A stretch of 64,000 nucleotides of DNA from Cladophialophora immunda. Its lineage: Eukaryota > Ascomycota > Eurotiomycetes > Chaetothyriales > Herpotrichiellaceae. A model generated the notes under the pieces. The model made no database searches and was not told the DNA's origin. It saw only the letters and a program-made list of their open reading frames with translations. Positions 54,500 through 64,000 of the stretch are shown here, piece after piece; position 1 is the stretch's first letter; each line of letters begins with the position of its first letter. The position numbers and the translations under genes were made by a program. Location: the NCBI RefSeq assembly GCF_000835495.1, contig NW_015622542.1, positions 4,238,485 to 4,302,484 on the forward strand, given 5' to 3'.

Positions 54500-56389
54500 T
54501 TACAACTCATCCTTCTTCGTCTCATCGCCGGCGGCGGCGGTTTTCTTCAAGGGCGATTCGCACACGGCGGCCGTGCCAACCTCCATGCGGTAGACGCACT
54601 TTTCACTCTCGCTGACTTTCCAGATCTCCTCCTTCTCCGAACAGGCAAGGATCACCCTCGTACTCCTATGTGGTCCGTTCCAACAATGCTGCCCATTTTC
54701 GTACTTCATGACCAGTCTTTCGCCAGTGCCTAGCCCTTTCCCATCTGTGGTCGCGGGCTCGTCGACATATTCCGTGTCAAAGCCAACGAAATTGCCCATC
54801 CCCGTGTGTGCCCCTCCTTTCTTGGGCTTTTGCTTCGTTGACACCATGAAGCACAATTCATATTCGTACTCACCGCTGTCCTTGGAAATGCACGTATCCT
54901 TCAAGGCGCGGAAAATACCACCTTCGGGACCGTAATCTTTCTCGAGATCCTCGCGGAATCGCTTGATGTCGTTTTCCGCGTTGCGCACATCCCGCTCTGC
55001 GTCGGAAAGGGTCGTTTTGGCGTCCTGCACGGCTTTGGACTCTTGGGCAGACGCAGAGGGGTCGGAAGACGTATCAGCCAATATACCGTTTTCGATCAGG
55101 ATCCTGCGGAAAGAGGAAAGGGTCTCATCGAGCCACAGCCGGAGCGACGGCGGCAAGTAGGCACTGAAACTGTAAAGGGCCGCCACATCAGACTCGGCCT
55201 CGGAGGAAACATTCTCGAACTCAGCCCAGTTGATGCCGTTTGTTTCACTGTCTTCCGCGAGAACGGCGGCGAGGTCACGGTCCTCGGCTTCGGTCCAGGT
55301 ATCGTCCGTCTCTCTCGCGGCGTAATCTTCCCACCCGCGAACGGCGCGTTTCACCCCGTCGTCGTTGAAGTTGGGGTTATGTTCGTCCTTGAGCGCGGCG
55401 AGAATGCCTTCCAACTCTGTGATCCGGGCGACCATGCTGTCTCTTTGAGATCTGGTCTTCTCTAAGTGAGTCCTCAATTCGTCGACTCGCGATTTGGCCA
55501 GGCCGACAAGGACGCCGAGTTTGCCGCCACCTTTTCCACCTGCTTCACCTTTTATAACTTTTAATTTCTCCCTCCTCTCCACCTCTTTTAGATTCTCCTC
55601 GGCCTCCTTGACGTTGATCTGAAACCCCTTGAGTTTGATTTCTGCATCCTCAATCTTCATCTCAACCTCCTTTTTCAGCCGCCCCGCTTCCGCCGCGAGC
55701 TGCGATTTCCTCTTCAACGCCGCCCTGAGGCTCTTTTGGCGCGTCTCTTCCGTTTTCCTGTACTCTTTGCCAATCTGTTGGCACCGATCCTCGCACTTGA
55801 TGCCCCCGACATTTGCCCATTCATCTGACCCGTCACAACATACGTCATAGTCGCATTTGCCATCGTTGACGCTCTCGAACCTCAGGTATGCGGGGAGATG
55901 GCCTTTATTCTTGCAGTAGAACCCCGGCAGGGCAAGCGTGCTGTTTATCGACACGCTGGCTGGAGTGTCTGGGCCGGGGTGGTGTTGTGGAGGAGATAAA
56001 GGTGAGAGGTAGGAGCAGGCGGACGTGCCCGGTTCATCTGAGCCGTCGGGGCAGTCGCAGAAGTCGTCGTTGACGCGGGAGAAGGGGATGGATATCGAGG
56101 GGTTGGAGATGCATGTGAATGTATTCGACGGTGAACTCTTGTAGAACTTCGCAACTGCAGAAAACACACGGCCCGGTACTTAGCTGTCTGGCACATTTGA
56201 GAGCATGAAAGACACAAAAAGGGACTCTTTCGAAGGTAGGAATTGGACGGTGTAGAGATCTAGGGGCCGCTTCTTACATTCAGGACCGACGCCTCTGGGC
56301 CGCGAAGACTCGGAGGACCTTGTTTCTGCTGCCCATGCCTGGGAAACGAGCAAATGGGAGAGTATGAGCAATTCTGACCTCAGTATCAT
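54500..56389 (-). CDS. GTB1: glucosidase II beta subunit
   Basis: Two exons, 56389-56278 and 56154-54500, 588 aa. The junction reads GVGPEFAKFYKSS, the conserved start of the mature protein, after signal peptide MILRSELLILSHLLVSQAWA. Two LDL-receptor-like Cys-rich modules follow: NDDFCDCPDGSDEPGTSAC and NDGKCDYDVCCDGSDEW. A long charged coiled coil comes next, and then a C-terminal MRH domain with GIFRALKDTC, YEYELCFM, MKYENGQHCWNGPHRST and CESPL. It ends in KKDEL, an ER-retention signal. It is the non-catalytic partner that keeps glucosidase II in the ER and helps it bind N-glycans during glycoprotein quality control. A housekeeping gene; all key Cys pairs look present. Confidence 0.96.
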
Positions 56390-57152
56390 CTTGGGATTGT
56401 GGAGGAACAGTCAGACCACGGGCTGAGTCTAAGCTGTGCGGCGTCTGTCTCAAGGAGTCTGGTGTTCAACATGAAAGTTGTCCGCAATTGAGATCGCGCC
56501 ACCTTCCCCAACTGACGAGGCTGTTCAGGGGCCCGCGGCCTTGTGACGTCGACGCCTCCTTTTGACTTCCCTATTTGGGCCTTTCAGCCTTGCTGCGAAT
56601 GGACATCACTTGAAGCCATATATCCTGCGTAGCTGCTCCCTTGACTGTAAGCTTCTGTCGAGGCTATGGATCAGGAAATGGCCACACGAAATACCTGCTC
56701 TCCATGGAGGTGGAAGTGAACCCTCCACATTAGCCTCACGGTATGAGAAACCTTGCTGTATACAAGCTCGGCACCAGTTCGTTGCACTCAAGGTCAAGAA
56801 TCTGTAATCTCTGTGCGCTCAGTTGGATAGACCTAAGCGGAGCCTACAACCGCGTACTTTGTCTTCAGCCCTTCGGGAATTATCGTGAAACTCCTTTCGT
56901 GATTCGCCACGCCGACCCGGTACCATGGTTCTAACATCGCACAACCACAGGTCCTCACAAATTCTCATATAAAGCTGGCCTTTGTTAACCACTTCCATTC
57001 CAGACACATTCTGCTCTCATATCTCTTGTTTCAACCTTCCTCGCCGAATCCCCAGCAAGGACACCTCTGTCAACACACATTTGCCGACAACCGGGCAGTC
57101 ACCGTTACACAGTTTCTAGTTTCTCCTGTCTCTGTAGACCCCCTTCGAAAAC
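56390..57152. other. divergent promoter region
   Basis: 760 bases between the glucosidase II beta start and the unknown plus-strand gene. A TATAAA box at 56968-56973 is 180 bases upstream of the plus-strand ATG. Confidence 0.4.
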
Positions 57153-58280
57153 ATGTCCAACATAAATCATACTCCTCAGAAGCCTGCTGAGGCTACCGCC
57201 TTCGCCAAAGCGATGATGCGGGTCGCTCACTTTAATGCCACCTTCATTGCCAACAGGGCTCCTCATGGCATCAAGAGAAGCCATCATGCGGCCTTTGGGT
57301 TTGAGGATTGGGAGTACGGAGGTCTCAGCAGTGTACCTTATTCGTACACAGGCTTTAGCTCTGTGATAAAAGAGCCGCGGAACCAGCAGCAGCGACCTCC
57401 GGCATTAAAGCCGAGGAGTTGTCGCTACCATGTCAACGACAGGGAGGTGCTTGGCAAAGCTCGCCTCGACACGGGCTCACACCCAGGCTCAAAATCAGAG
57501 CCAATGCTTGAGACATCCTCGGGCAAGAAGACCATCAGCTTCAACAACGAAGTTCAACAAGTACTTTTCTTGCGGGACGATGTCATCGGGCAGGAGATAG
57601 GGTTGACGGCCGCTCAGCTCTCCGGCGTCCCCAGCGTTGGCTGGCAGGTGTCGCAGCTGGAAAAGGGGATCTTGCAGCGTGAGAGGTGCTTGAAGAAGGC
57701 GAGAGACGGATGCATGCCTGCGTGCGTGATGCTCTTACAGCATCGGGATAGCTCAAAGAGGATCCTTAATAGTGGGGAGGAGCACGCCAACGACAATGGC
57801 GGCGAGATTGGCTCGACCACAGCGTCCTTCGCAAAGATGACATTGGCGACAAGTGTAACGGCCCCCGACGAGATCAGAGTCCGTCACCTTCTCCTTGGCA
57901 ACCTATATTTCCAAGCGGTCCAGGAGATCGAGGACGCTGTCCGGCACCGTTTGTCCACCCTGGCGGTGGATTTATTGGACTCCAAAGGCAGCACTGGCAA
58001 CTCGCTCCGCAGTGTCATCGAAGATCTCCAGAAACGCACCACGGAGAGATTCACTGAACTTCTGAAACACTTAGGCGTCATTTATCCTTATCACAGCCAG
58101 GGAGAGCGGTATGAAGCGGTAGAAGACGCTCGCCGGGACAAAGATTGGACAGAGGTGGACGCCAAAGCGGAAGCACTGTTCATCTCATGTGCAAGTCCGT
58201 GGGTTGTGGAGACGCTGAGGGACATCATAGCGCAGTTTAAGAGGAAGCTCGATAGGAAGATAAGGTCGAGGATTCAGTGA
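57153..58280 (+). CDS. unknown protein with possible PP1-docking motif
   Basis: Intronless, 375 aa; I do not recognise a domain. The N-terminal ~130 residues look disordered. A motif KKTISFNNEVQQVLFL near residue 128 resembles the (K/R)-x-I-x-F-N...V-x-Q segment of Reg1-type protein phosphatase 1 regulators, though the match is short. A helical C-terminal half has charged segments (LFISCASPWVVETLRDIIAQFKRKLDRKIR). A TATAAA box upstream supports the start at 57153. Its stop lies only 3 bases from the stop of the converging HET gene, so their 3' ends must overlap in transcripts. Confidence 0.7.
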   Translation: MSNINHTPQKPAEATAFAKAMMRVAHFNATFIANRAPHGIKRSHHAAFGFEDWEYGGLSSVPYSYTGFSSVIKEPRNQQQRPPALKPRSCRYHVNDREVLGKARLDTGSHPGSKSEPMLETSSGKKTISFNNEVQQVLFLRDDVIGQEIGLTAAQLSGVPSVGWQVSQLEKGILQRERCLKKARDGCMPACVMLLQHRDSSKRILNSGEEHANDNGGEIGSTTASFAKMTLATSVTAPDEIRVRHLLLGNLYFQAVQEIEDAVRHRLSTLAVDLLDSKGSTGNSLRSVIEDLQKRTTERFTELLKHLGVIYPYHSQGERYEAVEDARRDKDWTEVDAKAEALFISCASPWVVETLRDIIAQFKRKLDRKIRSRIQ

Positions 58281-58283
58281 CGT

Positions 58284-60593
58284 CTATACCATGGTAACGA
58301 TTGTCTTCTTCGGGAGGAAGATGTAGTCATCGGGCATGTTAGATAAATTTCCGTCATGGAAGGAGTTGCAAAGTTCACTCTGCTGGCTGGAGTTGGTGAC
58401 CGTGTATCTGTAGCCTTCGCACCTGGCAATACCGATTCTCCTCCTCTTCCCATTCTCCTTGTCCAGAATTATCCAATAGTTCAGTTGACGCTGTTCGTGC
58501 CCATGAGAAACTAGTAACAATAATTCGAATTCCTCCTGGAGAATGCGCTCACGGAGGGTTGGGTCAGAGAACGCTTCCTTGTCAAAAGCGATGTTCTCCT
58601 GATCGTAGACCTTTCGAATGTCTCCGGTCGCGATTTTCAGAGTTGCTGAGTAAAACACCGTCTCTTCGGGTCTGCCAAGAGCGCCATTATCGTCAGCGAA
58701 GAGAGTGAGGGGACCGTCCAAGATGAACCAGTATTCCTGGAGCATGACGGCCTGGGAGGGTTTCATAAATCGGACAGTGACGATGTAACTTGTAATCTGA
58801 AGATGCTGGCCCGATTGCAGTTCCAAAAACTTGTTCAGCGAACCCCCTGCGGCGCCACCCTGCCACATGGTGGTCAAAGGCGTCGCGATACCATTGGTAT
58901 CCTGTAAGCTAAATACTGCATGAACATTGATCCCTGAAAAGTCCGGGATAAAGTCTTGAGGGTTACTCCAAGTCATATCAACCACACCTCGTGAGGAGAG
59001 CCACGACCATGTGGGAAAGCCAGGGCGCCGGGTAGTTCGCGCAGGACCTTGACCCGGCGTCCTCGTGAAATAGCGATCTTGACCGGCCCAGAAAAGCCCC
59101 AGTGCAAATCCACTTTCAAGATCTCTTTGTGCGTATAGGCGATTCTTAGCTTCCAGCGCGATAACTCCACATAGAGAATGTAAACCACTCCTGCGAAGAA
59201 CTCCTCGAAATGCGTTGAGAAAGTCGCTGTCGAAGGACAGGTCTCTGATTGTATATTCCCGAACATCCTCGGTAATCTCAAGATCGTGCGCGTTGGTTCC
59301 TGCCATCCGAAATAGCGTAGACCGCAGAGCATAAAGATCCATTCGACGGTCGTCAAATTTGGGCAGATCTTCAACCAAAGTCTCATAAGCTGACGAAGTT
59401 CTACACACAAAATGCCATTGCTCAGGAGTGAAGAAAAGGCACCTGCGAGCCAATACCACCTCTTGATATGTCCAGCCTCGACTGCTCCACCTAGAGGCCT
59501 GTAGTAGCTCGCGGAGATCAGACATGTTTGAGACCAGTGTCGTGACACCGATTCTTAGAGCAGGTTGTGGAATTCTGGGCGTCGAAACTCCCGGCAGTCC
59601 CGTACTTGAGTCATCTCCTAGTGCAACAAGCACGAGATCTGCCTTGTTATACACATAGTCCATCCTGCTGATGAGGGTTTCTTTTGAGAGTGCATCGTCT
59701 TGATCGATACAGATTGCATCGACCCATAGATGAGTACCCCCAAGCTTGATGGTGGCGACAATGGCATCTCTTATTGTCTGGGGAAGGGAGGCTGCGTCCA
59801 AGGCTGCGCCTGCGGCATCGGCTCTTCTTGTCACGCCAGGCGGTGCAAAGCCCCAGCAATAGCTCAAAGCGAAGTAGTCCATATCCGTTGAGCCATCGAC
59901 AAGGGTCGGAGGATTTGTCTGGCAGTCGATCAGCCTTGTATTGATAACCGAGTCAGGGTCTATTTTCTTGCAGCTTGCGTGGCTGGACCGACATTGGTGC
60001 AAACATCGTACGATGTGACCGTATTCAATGGTGCTTAGATCAAGATGTCGTGCATACACAGCGCCATCTTCCAAAGCCCATGCGCCATCTGGGTACTGGC
60101 CGGCTGGGAAGATAAGGTGTTCTGACAGGGGGCCCGGTCTCCAAGTGTCATAGGCTTGTAAGCTTGGTCCAGACCAATAGAGCTTCAAACATTTATGATA
60201 AGAGCCATAGGGTTCTTGATTCGCATCGTTTTGAGCCGATCCCTGTTTCCGACAGGACTGTGCCTGGATATAGCAGTCATTAACCATATCAAACGGATAC
60301 TGGGGTTTGTTGAGGAAGACAATCTGAGCACAAAAGACACAACAGGGACAAGTCAAAGTCAACATGGTCCGATCAACGCTCCCGATGTTGGCAACTGCAG
60401 TTTCTTGTGAGTCTGACCGAGTCGCCAGCAATTTGAAGATGGCATCAAAATTGATGAGTTTGCATCGACCACAGAAGGTGTGATTCGGACTGAGCTCCTC
60501 TGAGGGAAACTGATAATGCAGTATGGAACGCAACCGTTCTTGCTGTTCTTTCTTTACATCACGAATAGTGACACCCGCCGGTTTGTCTGTCAT
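58284..60593 (-). CDS. HET-domain protein
   Basis: Intronless, 769 aa. The N-terminus has a Cys-pair segment (FCGRCKLINFDAIF...CPCC), common in this family. The HET domain begins near residue 230: YFALSYCWG, then TIRDAIVATIKLGGTHLWVDAICIDQDD, RMDYVYNKADLVLVAL and SSRGWTYQEVVLARRCLFF. These blocks are the three conserved HET core boxes. The C-terminal ~350 residues have no recognised domain. HET proteins trigger programmed cell death in heterokaryon incompatibility and may be a general effector in fungal immunity. Convergent with the unknown gene at 57153. No NACHT or repeat domain is attached. Confidence 0.92.
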   Translation of the reverse strand: MTDKPAGVTIRDVKKEQQERLRSILHYQFPSEELSPNHTFCGRCKLINFDAIFKLLATRSDSQETAVANIGSVDRTMLTLTCPCCVFCAQIVFLNKPQYPFDMVNDCYIQAQSCRKQGSAQNDANQEPYGSYHKCLKLYWSGPSLQAYDTWRPGPLSEHLIFPAGQYPDGAWALEDGAVYARHLDLSTIEYGHIVRCLHQCRSSHASCKKIDPDSVINTRLIDCQTNPPTLVDGSTDMDYFALSYCWGFAPPGVTRRADAAGAALDAASLPQTIRDAIVATIKLGGTHLWVDAICIDQDDALSKETLISRMDYVYNKADLVLVALGDDSSTGLPGVSTPRIPQPALRIGVTTLVSNMSDLRELLQASRWSSRGWTYQEVVLARRCLFFTPEQWHFVCRTSSAYETLVEDLPKFDDRRMDLYALRSTLFRMAGTNAHDLEITEDVREYTIRDLSFDSDFLNAFRGVLRRSGLHSLCGVIALEAKNRLYAQRDLESGFALGLFWAGQDRYFTRTPGQGPARTTRRPGFPTWSWLSSRGVVDMTWSNPQDFIPDFSGINVHAVFSLQDTNGIATPLTTMWQGGAAGGSLNKFLELQSGQHLQITSYIVTVRFMKPSQAVMLQEYWFILDGPLTLFADDNGALGRPEETVFYSATLKIATGDIRKVYDQENIAFDKEAFSDPTLRERILQEEFELLLLVSHGHEQRQLNYWIILDKENGKRRRIGIARCEGYRYTVTNSSQQSELCNSFHDGNLSNMPDDYIFLPKKTIVTMV

Positions 60594-60961
60594 GGTCGGG
60601 GATCAGATGACGTGAGGGCGAGGTCGAGACAATGGGAAAACATCGTGGTTTTTGAAAAGGGAAGATGGACGAGCTAAGTTCATTCTTAATGTCGAGGGTG
60701 ATGAGGCGGTGCAGCCTCATTAGGTAATCACGCAGCCTTGCCAGCCTGGCCAAAGAAAAAGCGATATTAAGGCGCCATGAGAGGGCGAAATTGACAGTGC
60801 TACTCGTACGATGGAGAGAACATAAGTAGCGAAGTTTGTATGAAGATCGAGTCAAAGCTCATTGTTCATTGTTCATTGGTGGTAATCCTCCTCACGGCTG
60901 ATCTCATGACTGAATCTCTGGTTGTCCCATCTTCAGCCTTAGGTTCACACTGCTCTTCTGC
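60594..60961. other. intergenic
   Basis: 370 bases upstream of the HET gene and downstream of the next minus-strand gene. A short duplication TTGTTCATTGTTCATTG is seen near 60861-60877. No gene. Confidence 0.35.
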
Positions 60962-61788
60962 TCAGGGCATCTCGCTCTCGCCCTGCTCTTCTTTCGGTAC
61001 ATCCTCAAGAGTGGTTGCGTGAGAACCTGTTGTGGCGCCATCGAAGACTGAGTCCTCTTGGTCGTCTCCCTCCGCTGCTTCCCCGTCGTCGTCTTCTGCA
61101 TTAGCGCCGATGGCCTTCAAGTGCTGACGAACCGGCGGCAATGCCACCTTTTCCTCCTGAATCTCCTTTCTCAACTTCTTGAGCTTTGTCCATGATGAGA
61201 TGATGTCGGCCCAGATAGTATCCACGCATTTGATGCTGATGGTGAGCTTCTTAATCCCCTCTGGCGTCTGTGTAAGTTCGTTGCCTTTTTCTTCCTGTTC
61301 GGTGAGCACGCCCTGTGCTACCTTTTGCAACTGCTCGAATTTGCCCACTAGATGCTCTGCCACACCGGCGGCCCGCTGAACCAACGCCGCATATAATTCG
61401 AAATCTTCGATGACTCGCAAAGCGTGGATTTTTGCCGAGAGCTCTTTCAGGTCTGAACTCTGTGGTTGTTGCTTGCGATGGTGCCCGTGGATTGTGGCGC
61501 ACTTGACAGCAATCTGTTCATGGTCTGCAGTCTTGGCTTGGTGTGCGAGTTCGCGGGCTTGGACGCTGAGCTCGTCGACGGCCTGGTCTATGATGGACAG
61601 AAGTTGACGCGTGCCTTGACCTGACACAACAGTTGGAAGGATGAACACTTCGCTCGCGACGACGTCTAGAGTTCGGTTAATGAAGTCAAATGATAACGTA
61701 GAGCAAATCACTCACGCTCCTCCCACAGAGCTGAAGTGTAGCTGACATCAACGTTCGCCCATTTGCTCTCTGCTGGTTGTGCCCGCAT
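60962..61788 (-). CDS. small helical protein of unknown function
   Basis: Two exons, 61788-61716 and 61665-60962, 258 aa. ATG 61788 (MRAQPAESKWANVDVSY) joins in frame across a 50-nt intron with a GTGAGT donor and CTCTAG acceptor. An in-frame ATG farther upstream is unlikely. The protein is mostly helical with coiled-coil tendency (AVDELSVQARELAHQAKTAD, KLKKLRKEIQEEK) and has an acidic tail rich in Asp/Glu. It looks like a structural or complex subunit, but I do not recognise the family. Confidence 0.68.
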
Positions 61789-62361
61789 CTTGAATAGACG
61801 ATGAGAAATGAGTAGAATGAGAGGTTGAAAAGTCGACTTGGTTCGATTTGACGACAGCCATAAAGGACAATATTCACAGGAAGTCAAGGTTAAGGCAGCG
61901 AGATTTGCCATCGTGAATGTTGGTAAAGGAAGCAAACACCTTGGCGCGTGCAAGTTGATGTTCCTATCTCACAAGTCGCTCAACCTGGGAACTTATCCGG
62001 GAAAGAAGGTGACAGAGCTGGTCCGGCAGAGTCCTTGTCGGAGAGTGCAGCTGCCAGGGAAGAATCATGCAAGCCTCCGTCCAGCCATGAGACTCTGGAT
62101 TCCGATTAGCATGATATATATACTAGACTTCAGGGATAGGAAGATGAGAAGAAAAGGGAAAGAGAAAGAGAAAAAGAAAAAGAAAAGTCAGAACTCAGGT
62201 TGTTGTCAAGAGGTGCATCGATTCAGCCTGGAGAACCTTCCGGGATTCTTTCCTGATCACCTGATATGCCTTATGTACAATCGTGGGAGGAGGAGCAAGT
62301 CAACGCTTGCATCAGGGTTGAAACTTTGGTCTCTGCTTCAAGCCTTCGAAACCTCCATCTC
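61789..62361. other. intergenic
   Basis: 570 bases between two minus-strand genes. It has a purine-rich run of GAAAGAGAAAGAAAAA type at about 62150-62186. No gene seen. Confidence 0.35.
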
Positions 62362-63173
62362 TCACTTGCCACCTTTTGATAACCTCTCGGCTTCCAACTC
62401 TCGCTCTGCTTGCTGGTAGTATTTGGCTGTGTCCACACCGTGCTAGAACACATCAGCTGGTCTCATCCCCGCTCGTTGAACGAGTCTCACTCACCTGGTT
62501 GTGGTTGACGAAATTCGCCCATGGTACCACATTCGCCATCAGCGCTGAGTATCTGCTGTTTCGCGCCGCGACACCCTGCATATAAGGTGTGAGGTCCGAG
62601 TTGCCATAAAGTGGCTCCCCCCTCTTAACTTTGTCCACCATCTCCCTCATGTCCATCTTGACTTCTCGTTCGTTCTCCGTCCAGCCGTAGAATCTCACTG
62701 TCGTCGCCAACTCGTCAGTCCAAGCTCAGAGAAACGGATCGGCGGATTCGTTCTCGCGGTAGAAACCTACGGCAACTCCTCTGATATACCAATCCCGCGC
62801 CTGCTAACAAGCCAACAGCGCAGCCAAGTCGAAAGGCCATGGGAAAAGCGCCTTTGCCGGAAAACGAGGGAGCGTATCGTTCGGTCATGAGCATGAAAGC
62901 CGGACCCACGGCTGCCATTCCGGCTCCGTATAACCAGTCTTCTCTTCTCGCATATCCAAATGCTCTTCTCCAGTGACTGAAGATTAATGCGTCAGTGAGT
63001 GGTCGGGAGGAGCTTCTAAACTGTGAGATGAAGGAGGGACGTACGGATCTGTGTCGATAATCTATTGTAGGTATGTGTTAGCTTTGATCCCATGTTTCGT
63101 TGTTGTTAGACCTTACCGGATAGTCTGTGTTCACCCGCTTAGGCGGGATAAACACCTTCTGCTCGTCGGCCAT
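62362..63173 (-). CDS. nuo20.9: NADH:ubiquinone oxidoreductase 20.9 kDa subunit (NUXM)
   Basis: Five exons, 63173-63117, 63061-63045 (only 17 nt), 62979-62771, 62697-62495 and 62442-62362, 188 aa. All junctions restore the family sequence: VFIPPKRVNTDYP, IIDTDPHW, YQRSCLRFYGWTE, NFVNHNQHGVD. The body has two hydrophobic segments and the very conserved block MVDKVKRGEPLYGNSDLTPYMQGVAARNSRYSAL by its key residues. It is the fungal-specific accessory subunit of mitochondrial complex I in the inner membrane (20.9 kDa in Neurospora, NUXM). The length agrees with that protein to within a residue or two. A 257-base divergent promoter separates it from Csm3. Confidence 0.95.
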
Positions 63174-63430
63174 GGCTGTAGCGACTTTCCTCACTGGTAG
63201 ACACTCCTCAGCATTGGATCTTGAGGTTCAACGAGCATGCGGAGCTTCGAGTGCCAAGAGGCTAGATCAAACTTGGGATAGTTCAATGGTTTCAAATGAC
63301 GTACTTTGCACGGTCGTAATTAGTCACGACGCGTCGGGGTTCTCATTGAACGCGTTCCCCAAGTCTTATACCAACCCACCACTGGTCAACTTTCTACAAC
63401 ACAGAAGGCTCAGGAAGACACTACCACAAT
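63174..63430. promoter_or_regulatory. divergent promoter, NUXM / Csm3
   Basis: 257 bases between the start codons of two divergent housekeeping genes. No TATA box seen, as is usual for such promoters. Confidence 0.4.
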
Positions 63431-64000
63431 ATGGCGGCGGATCCCTTAACTGCAGCAACCGTTGACAGCCTACTGAACCTTGACAATTCTGACGATGAAG
63501 ATCCCTTCAACGACCGGCCAGCCCCGCGAGATCGTTACGAAGACCCAACATCGAGTCCCGGCTACAAACGAAAGGCAGTAGACCAGCTCGACGCCAGTCT
63601 GGGGCTGGACGAGGAGGTCAAAGTCACAAAGAAAAGGAAGCCTATCTCAAAACTTGACGAAGCAAGACTCCTTTCGGCGCCGGGAATACCCAAGCTACGC
63701 GCCGATGCACGCTCCGGGAAGTTCTCCAAAAAGCTACGTCTAAAGGGGAAGGGCCATGAGTTTTCCGACGTCGCACGGCTGTTGAACCACTATCAGTTAT
63801 GGCTCGACAATCTATACCCGCGAGCCAAGTTCGCCGACGGACTACAATTGATCGAGAAAGTCGGGCACAGCCGACGCATGCAAGTCATGAGGAAAGAGTG
63901 GATTGATGAAGGGAAGCCTGGATATATCAGAGATAGAGAGGCAAAGGAGACAGCAGAAAATGAGAAGGAAGCGGATAAGGAAAACGATGATCTGTTTGCG
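63431..64000 (+). CDS. csm3: replication fork protection protein Csm3/Swi3 (partial)
   Basis: Open from ATG 63431 to the window end (190 codons, no stop, so 3'-truncated by the window). The N-terminus is acidic and disordered (NLDNSDDEDPFND) with a KRK segment. The Swi3/TIPIN domain then follows: GIPKLRADARSGKFS, HEFSDVARLLNHYQLWLDNLYPRAKFADGLQLIEKVGHSRRMQ, MRKEWIDE. With Tof1/Swi1 it forms a nuclear complex that stabilises stalled replication forks and supports checkpoint signalling and cohesion. The downstream part, rich in Glu/Lys, is starting at the window edge. Confidence 0.95.
   Translation, partial: MAADPLTAATVDSLLNLDNSDDEDPFNDRPAPRDRYEDPTSSPGYKRKAVDQLDASLGLDEEVKVTKKRKPISKLDEARLLSAPGIPKLRADARSGKFSKKLRLKGKGHEFSDVARLLNHYQLWLDNLYPRAKFADGLQLIEKVGHSRRMQVMRKEWIDEGKPGYIRDREAKETAENEKEADKENDDLFA

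Noticed and set aside
62150..62186. Purine-rich GAAA repeat
   Set aside because: Simple low-complexity sequence in an intergenic spacer; no sign of function.

Overview
This window is chromosomal DNA from a filamentous ascomycete (Pezizomycotina). The evidence is short spliceosomal introns of about 45-110 nt with GT(A/G)AGT donors and CTAAC-like branch points, genes on both strands with gaps of 0.3-1.3 kb, and fungus-specific families: an A-T-R NRPS-like reductase, a HET protein, a NACHT/STAND protein, a C2H2-Zn2Cys6 regulator and complex I subunit NUXM. The domain repertoire leans towards Eurotiomycetes or a related class, but I cannot fix the order or genus from sequence alone. I find no rRNA, CRISPR array, intact transposon or replication origin.

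Layout. 0.6-17.3 kb is an accessory metabolic block. It holds an NRPS-like adenylation-thiolation-reductase whose C-terminus is fused to a gluconokinase-family P-loop domain, an Asteroid/XPG-like protein, a salicylate-hydroxylase-type FAD monooxygenase, a short-chain dehydrogenase, an MFS exporter, an NtaA/DszA-type FMN monooxygenase and an UNC-93-like transporter. 18-22.3 kb is a divergent sugar-use pair: a GH127 beta-L-arabinofuranosidase and an MFS sugar transporter. A tRNA-Ile(AAT) lies at 22.7 kb. 23.9-36.8 kb is a second oxidative block: a zinc-type MDR oxidoreductase, a decayed SDR pseudogene, a C2H2-Zn2Cys6 regulator with frame problems, and then a divergent EthD / flavin-monooxygenase pair followed by a P450.

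36.9-49.4 kb carries a protein joining a STAND-type N-terminus to leucine-rich repeats, a glutathione S-transferase with a possible mitochondrial leader, a PcaB-like lyase/cycloisomerase divergent from it, a secreted Ala/Ser/Thr-rich protein, a large coiled-coil protein and an F-box-like protein. 50.4-60.6 kb holds a STAND NTPase, the housekeeping glucosidase II beta subunit (ending KDEL), an unknown protein and a HET-domain protein. The right end is housekeeping: a small coiled-coil protein, complex I subunit NUXM and the start of the fork-protection factor Csm3/Swi3, which runs off the window.

The genes plausibly work in three accessory sets: (1) an acyl/aryl-reducing secondary-metabolite or detoxification set on the left; (2) arabinose-polymer uptake and hydrolysis; (3) an EthD-FMO-P450 oxidative set with a nearby regulator. 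The immune-like proteins (STAND-LRR, NACHT, HET) sit in the right half. The most unusual object is the A-T-R-gluconokinase fusion. Exon borders are my own reading of splice signals with reading frame kept; they are not supported by transcripts.
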